Counted from the first letter of the stretch, positions 20,765-32,520 are shown. The stretch is 64,000 nt of DNA from Eonycteris spelaea (GCA_003508835.1 PUFA01000081.1:5766001-5830000), one strand, 5' to 3'. Numbers and translations: made by a program. Notes: generated by a model not told the origin, from the letters alone.

Positions 20765-20915
20765 TAGCATCCATTCACTCAACAAATAGTAATTGAACCC
20801 CTTCTTGTTTTCTAGGTGCTTGTATTCAGATACTATTCTAGGTGCTGAAGATATAATTATGACAATAATAGTCAAGATTTTTCCTGCATGGAAATTCATA
20901 TTCAAAAGAAATGGG
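20765..20915 (-). mobile_element. L2 3' end, antisense
   Basis: CATCCATTCACTCAACAAAT AGTAATTGAACC, CTATTCTAGGTGCTGAAGAT and AAATTCATATTCAAAAG match the L2 3' complement. Confidence 0.7.
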
Positions 20916-21289
20916 AAAGCCAAATTATCATCGGGTTATTGGTTTTATGAAAAGATGTTTCTCCCTGGATATGGCGACCATCCCCATTAATCTTATTTAC
21001 ACAAGGACAAATATTTACCCTTCTTTCATAATATAATTATAGGTAGTTTTGAGCAAAACCATTGTCCAAATCATAAGTTCTTGAGATCTGAACCAATGCA
21101 AATTAATCCTAATTGTACTGATATAGTATCTACCTTCTGAACTATCCATGAACATTTTCTCAGCTCATGTAGGTTTTTTCTTACTGTCTTGTACATCAGG
21201 CTTGCTTCTCCACAAAACAAATATTGTGACTGCTTAGAGACTATATTACTCTAATCAGCCTTTTCCATTTTCATGTTCTTACCTTCTAT
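20916..21289. other. Unassigned interval
   Basis: No supported feature. Confidence 0.35.
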
Positions 21290-22323
21290 TCCCTCATTAA
21301 CCCACTACAATTTGGCTTCTGCTTCTGTCATGCCAGTTTACTACTGCCAAGTTTATTAATGTCTCTGTTGCTAAATCCAATAAACAAGTGACTCTCCTCA
21401 GATTACTGATCTTCTCTGCTGTATTCACTAGAGCTGAGCATTCTGTCCTGTTCTCGTTTTCCATGGCATTGCATTCTTATGATTCTCTCTTCCCTGCTTG
21501 GCCTCCTTTTCCCACCAATCTTCCTTTAAAAGTTGATATTTCCCCCCAATGATGTGTCTATAAACTTTTCTCTTGGCTTCCTACTCTTTCTCTTAGCTTT
21601 TATTACCAACTTTATGCCAATGACTTACAAACTTATGTGTGCAACTCATGCCTCTTCCATGAGCTAAAGAACAATGTGCTCAGCTGTCTACTTGACATTT
21701 CCCTTTGGATATACCACAAGTACCTTAAAATCAACATATCTAAAACTAAACTTCTGATTCAATCCCCTAACCCAGTTTTCTCCAACGTCCTCTGTCTCCA
21801 TAATAGTACTATTAGTTGTTACAAACTAGAAACTTTAGAGGCAATCTTCCTCCTTCCTTACCAATCACATCCCAATCAGTGTCAGGAACTGCTGATTCCA
21901 CTTTCTAAATTCCTCTAGGACCTTTCCCAAGTTCTCTAAATCTACTACTACAACTGGAGTCCAAACCAATATTTATTTTTCCTGGACTATTTCAAGAGCT
22001 ATCTCCCATTTTTACCTTTTTGCAACCCATTCTTCATATTGTAGCCAGAGTAATCTCTTAAACACAAAACTGATCATGTTGCTCCCTTGCTTAAAATCCT
22101 TCAGTTACTCTCAACTGCTCTTAGACTAAAATCAAAAACACTTAACTTAGTCATGCCTGATAAGGCACCTGCCAATATTCCTTCACTGTTCAATCAAACT
22201 GGCCTTTCATTTCCTCAAATAAGCAATACAATTATCCTCCCTCAGGTCCTTTGCATATCCTGTTTCCAGTACCTAAATTGCTCTTTCTATTTCTTTCATA
22301 TTTAGATTTAAATGTCATCTTAA
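21290..22323 (+). mobile_element. L2 LINE, reverse transcriptase C-part, split
   Basis: Sense L2 ORF2 and 3' region. The reverse transcriptase catalytic box YADD is seen as YAND (21613-21624), followed by LQTYVCN, then the open frame 21637-21918 with KINISKTKLLIQSPNP (equivalent to the L2 'NMSKTELLIF' region). Later phrases: ATTGTAGCCAGAGTAATCTC, CTGATCATGTTGCTCCCTTG CTTAAAATCC, and CAGGTCCTTTGCATATCC. The copy is interrupted at 22324 by a 5S SINE and resumes at 22567. Confidence 0.88.
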
Positions 22324-22566
22324 GTCTATGGCCATGCCACCCTGAACAAGCCCAATCCCGATTGATCTTGGAAGCTAAGCAGGGTTGGGCCTGGTTAGTA
22401 CATGGATGGGAGACTGCCTAGGACGACCAGGTGCTGTAGGCATAAAAAATAAATAAAAAATAAGGGAGTGAAAGATGACAAGGTCTTTACAATCTGTGAG
22501 GGCAACCAAGGGTTGCCTCACCTAAAAAAATAAAATAAATTACATAAAAAATAAAATAAAAAAATA
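22324..22566 (+). mobile_element. 5S rRNA-derived SINE (MEG-RL-like long form), copy 2
   Basis: Starts GTCTATGGCCATGCCACCCT and runs as full-length 5S rRNA to GGTGCTGTAGGC (22442). A-box-like AAGCTAAGCAGGGT and C-box-like TGGATGGGAGAC, the internal RNA polymerase III promoter elements, are preserved. Unlike the other two copies it has, after an A-rich linker (22442-22463), an extra block of about 60 bases with a hairpin (22497-22520) and then a second A-rich tail to 22566. Flanks show a decayed duplication (AATGTCATCTTAA at the left, AAGTCATTTTATT at the right). It interrupts an L2. Confidence 0.9.
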
Positions 22567-22780
22567 AGTCATTTTATTCTCAGAGAAATCTTCACTGATC
22601 CCAGATAATATCAAGCATTGCTTCTTTCCAAGCTTAGAAGAACTCACTGCACTTACCCATGTCTACCACAACAATTACAATCAAATGATTGATGTATTTC
22701 TTCCATGCAGGAATGTCAGCTCCATGACAGTACAAAATAACAAGTACATTTGAAAGAACAAATGAACCAGTGAATTAATG
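22567..22780 (+). mobile_element. L2 LINE 3' end, continuation
   Basis: Resumes the split L2: CTCAGAGAAATCTTCACTGA TCCC, CATGCAGGAATGTCAGCTCC ATGACAG and a terminal GAACAAATGAACCAGTGAAT with tetranucleotide character. Confidence 0.8.
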
Positions 22781-23349
22781 ACTAAAATAGTTTCAAGAAC
22801 TTCCTATATGTGGAATGTGGCAACCCATGACTTATAGCCCTAATACCACACGCCTAATAATTTAGTGAAGTCCTTCATGGATTGTCTATCAATTACATGG
22901 GGAGTTGCTTTGTTATTGCAAGCAAGTAAGCAACATGAGAAGATGCATGTTATTCAGTTAATTCGTGCTCAAATTTATTTAATCAGTTAAGTGTTTTCTC
23001 CCAATCCTCTTTATCTTCTATCCATAATACAATTAGTCAAGAACTCAACAAGAAAAACTGCATCTTGTTGTATCAGGTCTGGTTCTAGCTGGTTCAAAGC
23101 AGTGTCCATCTATTCCATCTCAGATTGGCTTTATATCCTTTTCCTATATCTCACTCACCCATGCAAGTGTGCACTGAAAATATTTAAAAAGCCAATGGTT
23201 AGCATTAGCCTGGACTTCATTCTGTTTCACCTGCTTTGAACCTTCTGCTATATATGTTTTTACTTTTTTCAGATTCCAACTTCTAATCTGCTCCCCCCAT
23301 ACCACCCACCTCTAGCTGTGTCCTCCTATATCAGATACACTACTCTAGT
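22781..23349. other. Unassigned interval
   Basis: No gene. An 82-codon frame at 22991-23239 has no recognisable motif. Confidence 0.4.
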
Positions 23350-23760
23350 GTGTCAGGTAGTTATTGTTATGTATCATAACAGTTCAAATTTCAGTGGCTT
23401 AAAATAATAACCACTTATTATCTCTCGAGTGTGTGAAGGTTAGCCAAGGTAAGTTGATTTACACTGGGTTCAACCAGAGGAAGCTGTGTTCCATGTGCCT
23501 CTCACCTTCCTCTTAAGACCAGTGGGCTCACCTGAGCATGTTGTGCTCATGTTAATATTAAAGATGAGAAGGTAAAAGTCCCAATACCCCAGTCCAAACT
23601 GAGCCTTTGCGTGTGTCATATCTGCTAACATCCCATTGACTAAAGCCATTCACATGGCCAAACCCAGTGTCAAGGAGTAGGACTGTCATCCTTCTACTGC
23701 AAAATTGCAGAGAAAATGTCATGGAAATAGGGATGGTTGAAAAACTGAAGCTAAGAATGC
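23350..23760 (-). mobile_element. MLT1-type (MaLR) LTR remnant, antisense
   Basis: Phrases GTTATGTATCATAACAG, CAGTGGCTTAAAATAATAAC CACTTATTATCTCTC, CATTCACATGGCCAAACCC and GCAAAATTGCAGAGAAAATG follow the order of an older MLT1 LTR in antisense. The termini are too diverged to fix. Confidence 0.55.
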
Positions 23761-24091
23761 GATCACTCTCCCAGATCAATCTGACATACACCTTAATACA
23801 CAGCACAGTTTGGAGACAGACACTCTGGCATACCTTGTCTCTTTACTCCCTTTGGCCCTTTAACTAGCTCTACTTCCTGGCTGGTCTCACCTTGAGGAAA
23901 AGCATTAGACAACATGGTACATGATGACTATTTGATAATAAAGACTGGAAAATGGTCAACAGTTGAATGTTTTACTTTAAATCTTTCCTAAGGTGAGTTG
24001 CTATCTCTAGGTAAAGAAGGAATTTATTTTGAAGGCAAATGAATAATAGGAAGGTTGTGTGCTATTTTGGTGTTACCTATGCCCTTATTAT
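23761..24091. other. Unassigned interval
   Basis: No supported feature. Confidence 0.4.
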
Positions 24092-24262
24092 GCAAAGTGT
24101 AGCCCATGGACCAGTGGCCTGGGCATCACTCATGGGCTTATAATAATGGGCTTATAATAATGCAGAATATTAGGCTCTGCCCCAAATGTACTAAATCAAA
24201 ACCTGCCTTTTAACAATATCCCCACATAATTTGTATGCATGTTAAAGTTTGAGAAACACTGA
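24092..24262 (+). mobile_element. hAT-Charlie MITE (MER20/MER3 class)
   Basis: TGCAAAGTGTAGCCCATGGA CCAGTGGCC, CTAAATCAAAACCTGCC, and the end GTTAAAGTTTGAGAAACACT match the consensus bounded by 'CAGTGGTTCTCAAA'. A 14-bp perfect tandem duplication (24134-24161) sits inside. Confidence 0.72.
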
Positions 24263-24909
24263 CCCGTGCCATAACTCCTTCAAATTCAGGGAATGATGAA
24301 GAGGTAACTTTGGAAATGATGATGACTAAAATTGGATATGACCAGTTACCACTCTTTATAGGTATAGAAATGAACAGCAAACAGCGATGCTGCTGTTGCC
24401 ATTAGATTATTAGACTCAAAGATTTGGTTTTCAAAATCTCCCATGAGGAAGTGGACAATGCATTCTTCATTGAACAGTCTATTTCTTTTGAAACCATGAA
24501 ATTTCTAAAAAAAATTACAGGAAAGGTCAGGCTGAAAATTAAATCTATAATTTTATTGGGTGACTCCTCTCAGGCAGACAAAGCTCTTTTTCTTCACTGC
24601 CTCACTTTTATTGAATTTCTGGGTCATTTAAAGGGGAAAAAGTGTATCCCAGAGTGAATGGGCATATGCAGTTGTTGAGTAAAAGAAAATGTATGAAAGA
24701 TTCTCATTAATTACAAAATACTAGTTTATGATGGATGACAAAAGAACTTGGGAACCATGTAGAAAAGACAAGTAAGGAAGCAATTTTCTTATGTAGGAAT
24801 AATGTAGATAGAAAATATGAAAAATAAACTACATTTTCAAATATAATATACTTATCAGGAATGTCGGGGGAAATCTGCTACATGTATTCTGAACAAGTGC
24901 AATACAGTT
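24263..24909. other. Unassigned interval
   Basis: No gene. A 77-codon frame (24424-24657) is not protein-like. Confidence 0.4.
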
Positions 24910-25024
24910 CTATCTCTATCTCTATCTATCTCTGTCTCTGTCTCAATCTCTATCTCCTCCTCAATCTATAACTGTGTCATCTATATCTACATCTACATCT
25001 ATATATTTATCTATCTATATCTAC
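24910..25024. repeat. (TCTA/TCTG)n compound microsatellite
   Basis: Imperfect TCTA, TCTC and CTGT tetra/hexanucleotide mixture over about 115 bases, immediately before the L1 below. Confidence 0.9.
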
Positions 25025-25025
25025 A

Positions 25026-25850
25026 AAAGTTTTCTGTACCCTTTTTAATTCCTCCCTTCCTCTATCCCTGCCCCCAGGCACCCACTGAGCTGCTTTCTGT
25101 TATTAATGAATACCTTACATTTTTTACAATTTATATAAATGAACGTATATTATGTACCCTCTTTTTGGTTTGGCCTCTTTCATTCAGCATAAAGATTTTG
25201 AGATTCATCCATATTATTATATGTATCAATAGTTGATTCCTTTTTATTGCCAAGTAGTTTTCCATAGTATGACTAAAACCACCTATTAGTGGATACTTGG
25301 ATCATTTCTAATCAAGCTATTAGAAATAAAGTTGCCATGAAAATGCGGTACAAGTCTTCATGTGGACATATGTCTTTATTTTCCTTGGGTATGTACCTAA
25401 AAATAGAATGCCTGAGTGATATGGTAGGTATGTGTTTAACTATTCAAAAAAGTCAAATGTTTGCTAAAGTGGGTGTACCATTTTAAATTCCCATTCAATT
25501 CCGAAAGTACAGTGTATGAGAGTTCTGGTTCCCATATCCTCATCAACACTTGTTATGGTCAGTCCTTTTCATTTTAACCATAAATGGGTGTGTAGTGTTA
25601 TTGCACTATGGTTTTAATTTACATTTCTTTAATGAATAATTACCCTGACCATTTTTTCATATTCTTATTGCCCACTGGTACACCTTATTTTTGAAGTGTC
25701 TATATTAGTCCATCTTTACTTTGCTTCTTATTATGAAGTCATATAAGTTCTTTATATATTCTGGACATAAGTCCTTTTGTCAGATATATGAAAATTTTAA
25801 AGATCCTTTCAAACTGTCACAATTTAATATTCTATAGTTTGGACATATTC
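25026..25850 (-). mobile_element. Old L1 LINE 3' ORF2 segment, antisense
   Basis: Antisense ORF2/3' region recognisable from CTTTCATTCAGCATAAAG, TTTTGAGATTCATCCATATT, CATAGTATGACTAAAACCAC, CTTGGATCATTTCTAATCAA, ATATCCTCATCAACACTTGT and AAGTTCTTTATATATTCTGG. These encode, on the complement, the terminal ORF2 residues such as the 'MNLENIMLSE' context. Broken by stops. No poly(T) start is clear at 25026. Confidence 0.9.
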
Positions 25851-26404
25851 CTGAATGATCAGATATCTGTAATTATGGACTTGAACGGTACAATAAGTAT
25901 TTTACTTTACACTTGATTTTTTGTACTTTATGCAGATATAATCCACTCAGCATGGATAAATACAATTTAAAGGATCCAAAAGCCTATTGTTTATTTTGTC
26001 TTCTAGGACCATAACAGTTTAAAATGTACACTATAGCTTTAGTCTACCTACAGCAACTATTTTACCCACTGCCCAGTAGCTATATAAGAAAAGGGACCTA
26101 TGTGGAGGGTGGGAAAGGAGGAAAAGAAAAAAGTCAGAAAGAAAAGAATCTTATACCTTCACATTCCAAACAAGCACATGCCCTATAAAGCCAAAGGATT
26201 TCATTTAATGCCCTAATAAGCTTAGTAGAAAGGGTCATAAGGGGATTCATAAATAGATCACAGACATGACGCAGGAAGATAAAGTCAGGGTTCACTAAGA
26301 GCCCAAACAATATGTTTGGTTGGAGTGGCCAAAGGAGCAAAAAAGGCCATGTCAGTATATCTCTGTGTTTGCACAGACAAGACTGGGGTCCCTTTGTTGC
26401 TTGC
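25851..26404. other. Unassigned interval
   Basis: No gene. A 117-codon minus-strand frame (26134-26487) overlaps an L2 fragment and has no motif. Confidence 0.4.
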
Positions 26405-26525
26405 TTAAATGCTGGGAATATGTCCAGCACTATTCTTGACCTTGAAGACAAAGAAGGGGACACAACAGGATTCCTGCCTGTAAGCATCTCACACTCTAGG
26501 AAATTCAGATAACTTAAAAATAAAT
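26405..26525 (-). mobile_element. L2 3' UTR fragment, antisense
   Basis: AATGCTGGGAATATGTCCAG, CAAAGAAGGGGACACAACAG GATTCCTGCC and CATCTCACACTCTAGGAAAT fit the complement of L2 just inside its 3' end. Confidence 0.55.
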
Positions 26526-27114
26526 GAACCCTAGGAAGAAAATCTAAGACCAGCTCAGGTTAGCATGGCCCACCACATAGACCAATAACAAGGCATCAAG
26601 CCCAGCACAACTGAGCAGTGTGGTACAAAGAGTGATTGGTAATGTGCCACAGTTTTTCTGAGAACCCAGAGCAGAGTGGAGGACTCAACACAGCAGAGTC
26701 AAAGCAAGACCTAAGGGTAGAACCAGAAAACATGACTCAGCCGCATTGCTGGTATCATGTAAGGGGCAGAAAGCCTCATACTTCAGAAAATTAAACCACA
26801 TAGAGACAACTCCTGAATTGTCTTCCTGTGACCAATCTGTTTCTAGACATAGGTGGCAAGCAGCAAATGCAAGCTTGGCAAATCAAAGGCAGAACCTAAT
26901 AAATGAATGACTCTTAAGAGACCAGATTCAGAGATAGTATTTTGACTCTAGCTACCGCCTTTAGCTAAGACTATGCTTCTCCAGAGTGAGAAAGTTGTAT
27001 TATAAGTGCTACCATTAGACATATGTTCAAGTGCATTGTTTGGTAAAACTCTATGGAAAGATTGTTTAGAGTCTTCTTACACCAATTCATTTATGTGTTT
27101 TCCCATAAGAGAGC
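26526..27114. other. Unassigned interval
   Basis: No supported feature. Confidence 0.4.
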
Positions 27115-27588
27115 CATTAAAAAAGAGGAAAACTTGCCATTTGTGACAATGTGGATGAACCTGGAGGATGTTATGCTAAGTGATATAGCCAGACTGTGAA
27201 AGACAAATACTTTACAATTTTACGCATGTGTGGAATCTAAAAAGTAAAACTTATACAACAAGAGAGTAAATGGTGGTTGCCAGGAGCTTAAGAGTGGGGA
27301 AAGGGGAAAATGTTAGTCAAAGGGTACAAACTTCCCATTCTAAGATAATAAGTTCCAGGGATCTAATGTACAATACAATGATTACATCTAACAATACTGT
27401 ATTGTATAACTGAAATTTGCTAAAAGAGTAGATCTTAAGCATTCTCAACAAAAGAAAGGGTAATTATGTGAGGTGATGGATGTGTAATTTAACTTGACAA
27501 TGCTAATCATTTTACAATGTATATCAAATCGTTTTAGTGTACACCTTAAAAATATAATCGCCTTTTACAATAAACAAACAAATAAATT
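27115..27588 (+). mobile_element. L1 LINE 3' end (ORF2 tail and 3' UTR)
   Basis: CAATGTGGATGAACCTGGAG GATG, ATGCTAAGTGATATAGCCAG, TTTACGCATGTGTGGAATC, GGTGGTTGCCAGGAGC, TGTACAATACAATGATTAC, GGTGATGGATGTGTAATTT and ACAATGTATATCAAATCG are the standard L1 3' terminus, ending in an A-rich stretch near 27588. 5'-truncated. Confidence 0.92.
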
Positions 27589-30370
27589 TTAAGTTTTTAA
27601 CAAACCATACTTAAGAGGGTGACTGAGAGGCTATGCATCAAGAAGTAACTGTTAACCTCACCTCAGAACCATCACAGTGACAGCCCACTGCCTCTAAGAC
27701 AAACACTGCAGCTGGGCCCACTAATCGGGCCCCGAACATCAGACCTTCCCCCCCACACAACTGTTCCCAAAAGCCAGATGCCTCGCTACCATGCTCCCCT
27801 GAAAATGGACTCCACGCCCAGCCTGCTTTCTTCTGCCACGTCACTCAAAATCTTTCCTGTGTTTGCATCTCCTTGGCTGAGCCAAAGTCACGCAACTAAA
27901 CCCAGTAGCAAGAGGATCTGGGAGAGTGAGTGTTCCACTCCCACCTTTGGTAGGAAAGATTCATATTGTAGGAAATTCTCCAAAGAAACACTTCATAAGA
28001 TCCCATGTGGCCACAAAATATAACAAATGTCCACACTGCACATGAGCAGATCTATCTGACCAGGCCCATAGTCAGCCATGCTGGGGCTGGGAATTGGAAA
28101 AGAGGGACTGGAAGTACACATGAAACAGGTATGACAAAGCGTCTTGTTTTCCTAAACATCATACTCATACCCACCCAGGCAAATTGTCTCACTAATGTCC
28201 ATTTTCTATTTGCTCATCTCTTATCAGATGTTCAAGTTAGGCATCAGCCTCAGTCACTGCCATAAGATAATAAATAAAAATGAGTATGAATTTTTGTTGC
28301 TGGAGAACAAATCTACGCTCATTTTAAAGAACTTGTGTCTTCTCTGTACACTGTAATGATTAGCTAACAATCACAATTGTATTTTGGCAAGGACATTAAC
28401 TTGTAAAAAATAAATAAAAACTTTCATACTTCTATGGGAACAAAACTAAGAGTCTGAACAATAATAAAAACATTGGAATTGGAAAGTAGATAAGAACAAC
28501 CAAATCTATTCTTCAGGTAACAGTATCTTGAAAATGCCATATTAGCAAGATAAAGAGACTCTCTCGAAGGAGAAGATCAAAGGACCTGAGGAATCTATAT
28601 AGTTAATATCACAAGGATGTCATTTAATTCTCTTGATTGATTTTATAAAATAAATATTAATGATTATAAACCAGGAGAGAAGGGTTAAATTGTTCAGGTA
28701 AATGAATATCTGTAATATCAGATATGTTCTGATATTATAAGAACTCAGTCCAAAAACATTCAGGTAGGCATCTGTCTACCTTCACCAAAAATATAATACA
28801 TTTGAAAAAGTACACACACACATGCACACATACACACAGCACACTCACAAGCAGTGAACATCTTTGTGGACAACCTCATCAAAATAACTTGAGGAAAATA
28901 ACTCTGTAGGCAAAGTTAGTTGTAACTTTCTTTAGGAAAAAGAAATGTTTTCTCCTTAAGAGTAACCCATTACTTAAAACATTTTAATTTTACTTGACAG
29001 TCTTAATGTTTCCAAAGATAAGAAGATAATGCTTTTAATATCCAAACTGGCTTTATGATTCTGGGTAGATATATTTTGTATAAACTCCAAAGCCATAATT
29101 AATGTGTATTATGAATATAAAATAGACTATACAGCACATTCTGCTTTAGATAAAACTCTGTGGTTAAAACTAACAAACAAACAATGACTATGGAACAGAA
29201 ATTGGGTGCTTGACGTGTGAGAGAACAAAACTTATTTTATAATTAAGTTTTTAAGATCTTAAGTAGGATAATGCATACAAATTCAAACTAGTAGATTTCT
29301 CTTGTAAATTTAATACGTGAATAAAAATATTTGGATCAAAATAAACATCTTAAGTCTGACAGCTTTTAAAAGAGAAAGCTTGGCAAATTTCTTCATTCAA
29401 TCCACATAGTTTCCTTAAAAACTATTAAAAAATGTTCCCCGTCAAACAAATGTGTGGTCGTCAACCTGGATAAATTCCTGACCAACATTTAGCAGGCAGC
29501 CTGCCTCCTAAATCCAGCACTGCCTTGCTTGCTCATAGGCAGCAATAGGACCCCATATACCTAGTAACCATGGCTTTCCAATAAATCCTCCTGAAAGGAA
29601 CGGGGCTTCACATTTTCCTAACTTTCAAAAGAAAGCTTTTCAGAGAACCTTTATATACTACACTGCAGAAAGTCATACAACCACCTCTTTTCTACATTTG
29701 TTGACCTGCAGGCTCAGCTGGACCTATACAGTCTGCTTTCATTATGTGACAAATGTTCTCCAAGCTCAAGCTGCCATTCTCATCACCTGCACAGGCAGAG
29801 ATGAATGAGAATGGTGGATGTGCACTGAGGAGGTGATTTCCCTGATACAGGTGCTAATCAGGTTGGTGACATTAAGCATAGACAGAGAAGAATTACACTC
29901 ACAGTCAGATGGAAAGAGTGCCCTTTATTTGCAAATTGCTGGGTGTGGAGAGCTGGTCCTAGACAAAATGGTGAAGTCAGGAAATTTCCCTGGGTTGGCA
30001 TAGTCTCTTCTCTACCTCCAAGTGCCCTGGGTTCTCACACTGTTCCGTACAGGGAGAAGATCCCTACACATCCTTCAGATGCTCTGAGCTTTAAGTTCCA
30101 CATCTTTAAAATAGGTATAACAAAATGACAATTTTTGTGTTTGATAAAGGAGTTACTCTAGATAGCTAGATGCATATGCTAGACTAGTGTAAGGTATCAT
30201 TCATTCATATCAGCATAGATGAGACAACCCTGTATCATTGATTATATCTTCTGATTACTGTCCTCAACTAAACTAGTAAGCCTAACTTTACACATTTAGA
30301 GCATCATCTTCTACTCTCATGAGCTCTGGAGCCAGGCATAAATGAATTGGAAATGTGGCTTTATTCACTT
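27589..30370. other. Unassigned 2.8-kb interval
   Basis: No gene recognised. 27640-28010 (GGCTGAGCCAAAGTCACGCA and neighbours) resembles a dispersed mammalian repeat whose family I cannot name. 28270-29480 is AT-rich and repeat-poor by eye. 28811-28847 has an imperfect (CA) run. Two overlapping 61-codon frames near 29818-30128 show no motif. Confidence 0.35.
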
Positions 30371-30374
30371 TTGT

Positions 30375-30475
30375 AAGTACTGACCACTTAGTTCTTACTA
30401 TGCATGAAGGCCAGTGGTAAGGATTTAACAAAGAAAAACTCATTTAACCTGTGCAACAATCTGAGGAGGGAGAGC
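30375..30475 (-). mobile_element. MIR SINE fragment, antisense
   Basis: TAGTTCTTACTATGCATGAA GGCC, GGATTTAACAAAGAAAAACT CATTTAACC and GCAACAATCTGAGGAGG match the MIR 3' complement. Confidence 0.6.
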
Positions 30476-30811
30476 AGGGAAGGAATATAACTCTCTAATG
30501 CTCCTCAAGTGACAGGTAGGCAGTTGTCTACTCTGTCTGCATGAAAAACTTTCTTGGAAAGCAGACTTACCGCAAATGTGATCATCACCCTTAACAAGAA
30601 GCAATGTATTCATGTGTGTACATCCTGAAGATGGACATGTGGTTCTGTTAATATCCCATCTCCATTCTGTTCTGTCATCTTGAACAGTTACTTTTCATTT
30701 TTATTAGACTGTTTCCTCAACTGGAAAGCAAAAGCTAAATGCTGTCTACAGTAGTTTTGTACGTTTTTTTTAATCTCTAACATTATAGTTACTTAAATCA
30801 GTATCATTCTG
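30476..30811. other. Unassigned interval
   Basis: No supported feature. Confidence 0.4.
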
Positions 30812-31215
30812 TTGCAAAAAAAAGGAACCCATTTGAGCTAGCTCACAAGAAAAGAGTTGATCATAGGATGGTCAAAGCTTAGAGGAAAGAGGTCTGGCCC
30901 TCATCTCAGACAGCTCGGAGGCCAGTCGTTCTATAATGGAGTCACCACTTCTCTTTGAGCTTCAACTCTGTTATTCTCTTTATCTACCACTCTTAATCTG
31001 TTTCTCCCTTTTTTTTTCATGATCCTAATAATGTCAGTTTGCACATCAGTTTGTACATTTTCTTTCTCATGGCATTCTATGACCTTGTGCCCCCACCATT
31101 AGCTGGGTCAGTCTCTTGGTTTTCCAGTTTCTGGGAGAACTATCTGACTGGTCCAAGCAAACACTTCAAGCCTGGACACATGGTCATAGGTCACTATTTA
31201 GTCTGTTGGCTGGCT
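30812..31215 (-). mobile_element. LTR-like remnant, unnamed family, antisense
   Basis: The complement contains GAGCTAGCTCAAATGGGTTC C followed by GCAACAGAATGATACTG, the same closing layout as the elements at 35.5, 52.3 and 53.2 kb. Positions 30885-30960 carry TCTGGCCCTCATCTCAGACA. It looks like a roughly 400-bp solo LTR, but I cannot name the family and it is heavily decayed. Confidence 0.35.
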
Positions 31216-32189
31216 GCTCCTGGTCAGGCCCAGCCCCAATGCTTTCAGCTAAGATAAATGAGGGGAGAGAGCCACCAAGTAGAAAACAGTCTCTTCTCAA
31301 CAGGGTTCGTGGTAGAGCAGTTTTCTCAGGAGGATAAATGTACAGTGAGGACACTAGAATGTTTCTAGCATGGCTACTAAACCACATCAATGTCTCAGTT
31401 AAAATATGTGCTTTTACCAAAGAATGGTAGCTACACATACTGTTGTACTTGAACACACACATAATACAACTGACTCACTCACACATCCATGCACATACAC
31501 ATAAAGAAACATGATATCTGTACCTGTACAATTGTGAATGTGAAATAGTCCATTTTCTATAATGCTTGAAAAGAGAAAAGCAGCCCCTGACATCCAACAG
31601 CTGGCATGGCATTGCCAGCTGGCCCTTGTTGTTCTGTTGAACATAAACAATTCGCAGAACATCAACATTAGACAGGGCCAATCTGTGACCATGATGGGTC
31701 AAAACAAAAACAATACCACCCCATAAGCATGTCTGAACACAGACAACCATAAACATTGTCGAAGACATCACAAAAATAGACATACATCCCCTTTCTTGAC
31801 TAATATGAGTGACTGCTACTTCCTAATTACAGCTTTAGCTTCTATCTAATCTTCCCTCCTTCTAAATAAAATTCATTAAGCTACCCAATTGGAATTACCC
31901 CCTGCATCCTGACAGCATCTAATCAACAGCAAAGCCCCATTTCCTTAAAGTCTCTCAAAATCACATGACCCTATCTAAATCTCATAAAAGTCTTTTCTAA
32001 CACCCTCTAACCAAGTTGCTTCATGGTTCCCTGTAGAACCATTCTCCTTCAATGCAATGGGTAATGAACACAACTTGTTCAACTGCAAGGGTGTGCTTGG
32101 TCATCTTTGGCCAGACAGCATGGACATTCCTTATAGCTTATGAAACAATTTCATCTATGTGAAATTCACTCATTTAACTTCACATTCGG
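31216..32189. other. Unassigned interval
   Basis: About 1 kb without a gene or repeat I can support. Overlapping minus-strand frames of 92-102 codons (31184-31783) have no homology I recognise. Confidence 0.4.
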
Positions 32190-32330
32190 CCTGTGAATAG
32201 AAGTATCACTAGTCAGTAAGTGAAGCAACTAGGCTTAAGGAAGTTTACCTGGGATACACAATTGGTCATAAGCAAAGGTCAATTTAAAAATAGGGCTGAC
32301 TGTTTCTAAACCCAGTGCTTCTCATTCCAG
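32190..32330 (-). mobile_element. MIR-like SINE fragment, antisense
   Basis: TTAAGGAAGTTTACCTGGGA TACACAATTGG, AAATAGGGCTGAC and AACCCAGTGCTTCTCATTCC follow the order of the MIR complement, much decayed. Confidence 0.4.
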
Positions 32331-32418
32331 AGGGAAATAACCCCCTCAGTGTGACTCTATTCCTTGAAATAATTATAGAAACCAAAGACAGACACATGTA
32401 TCTGTCTGTCTATATCAC

Positions 32419-32422
<4 letters not shown>

Positions 32423-32495
<73 letters not shown>

Positions 32496-32520
32496 CACAC
32501 ACATCCCAGACACACACTAC
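32423..32520. repeat. (CT)n(CA)n compound microsatellite
   Basis: A pure (CT)n run of about 42 bases passes directly into (CA)n of about 28 bases and then into imperfect CA-rich sequence to 32520. Confidence 0.97.

Noticed and set aside
22324..22442. True 5S rRNA gene
   Set aside because: There are more than ten differences from 5S, changes shared with two other copies, an A-rich tail instead of a T-run terminator, and insertion within an L2. A SINE fits better.
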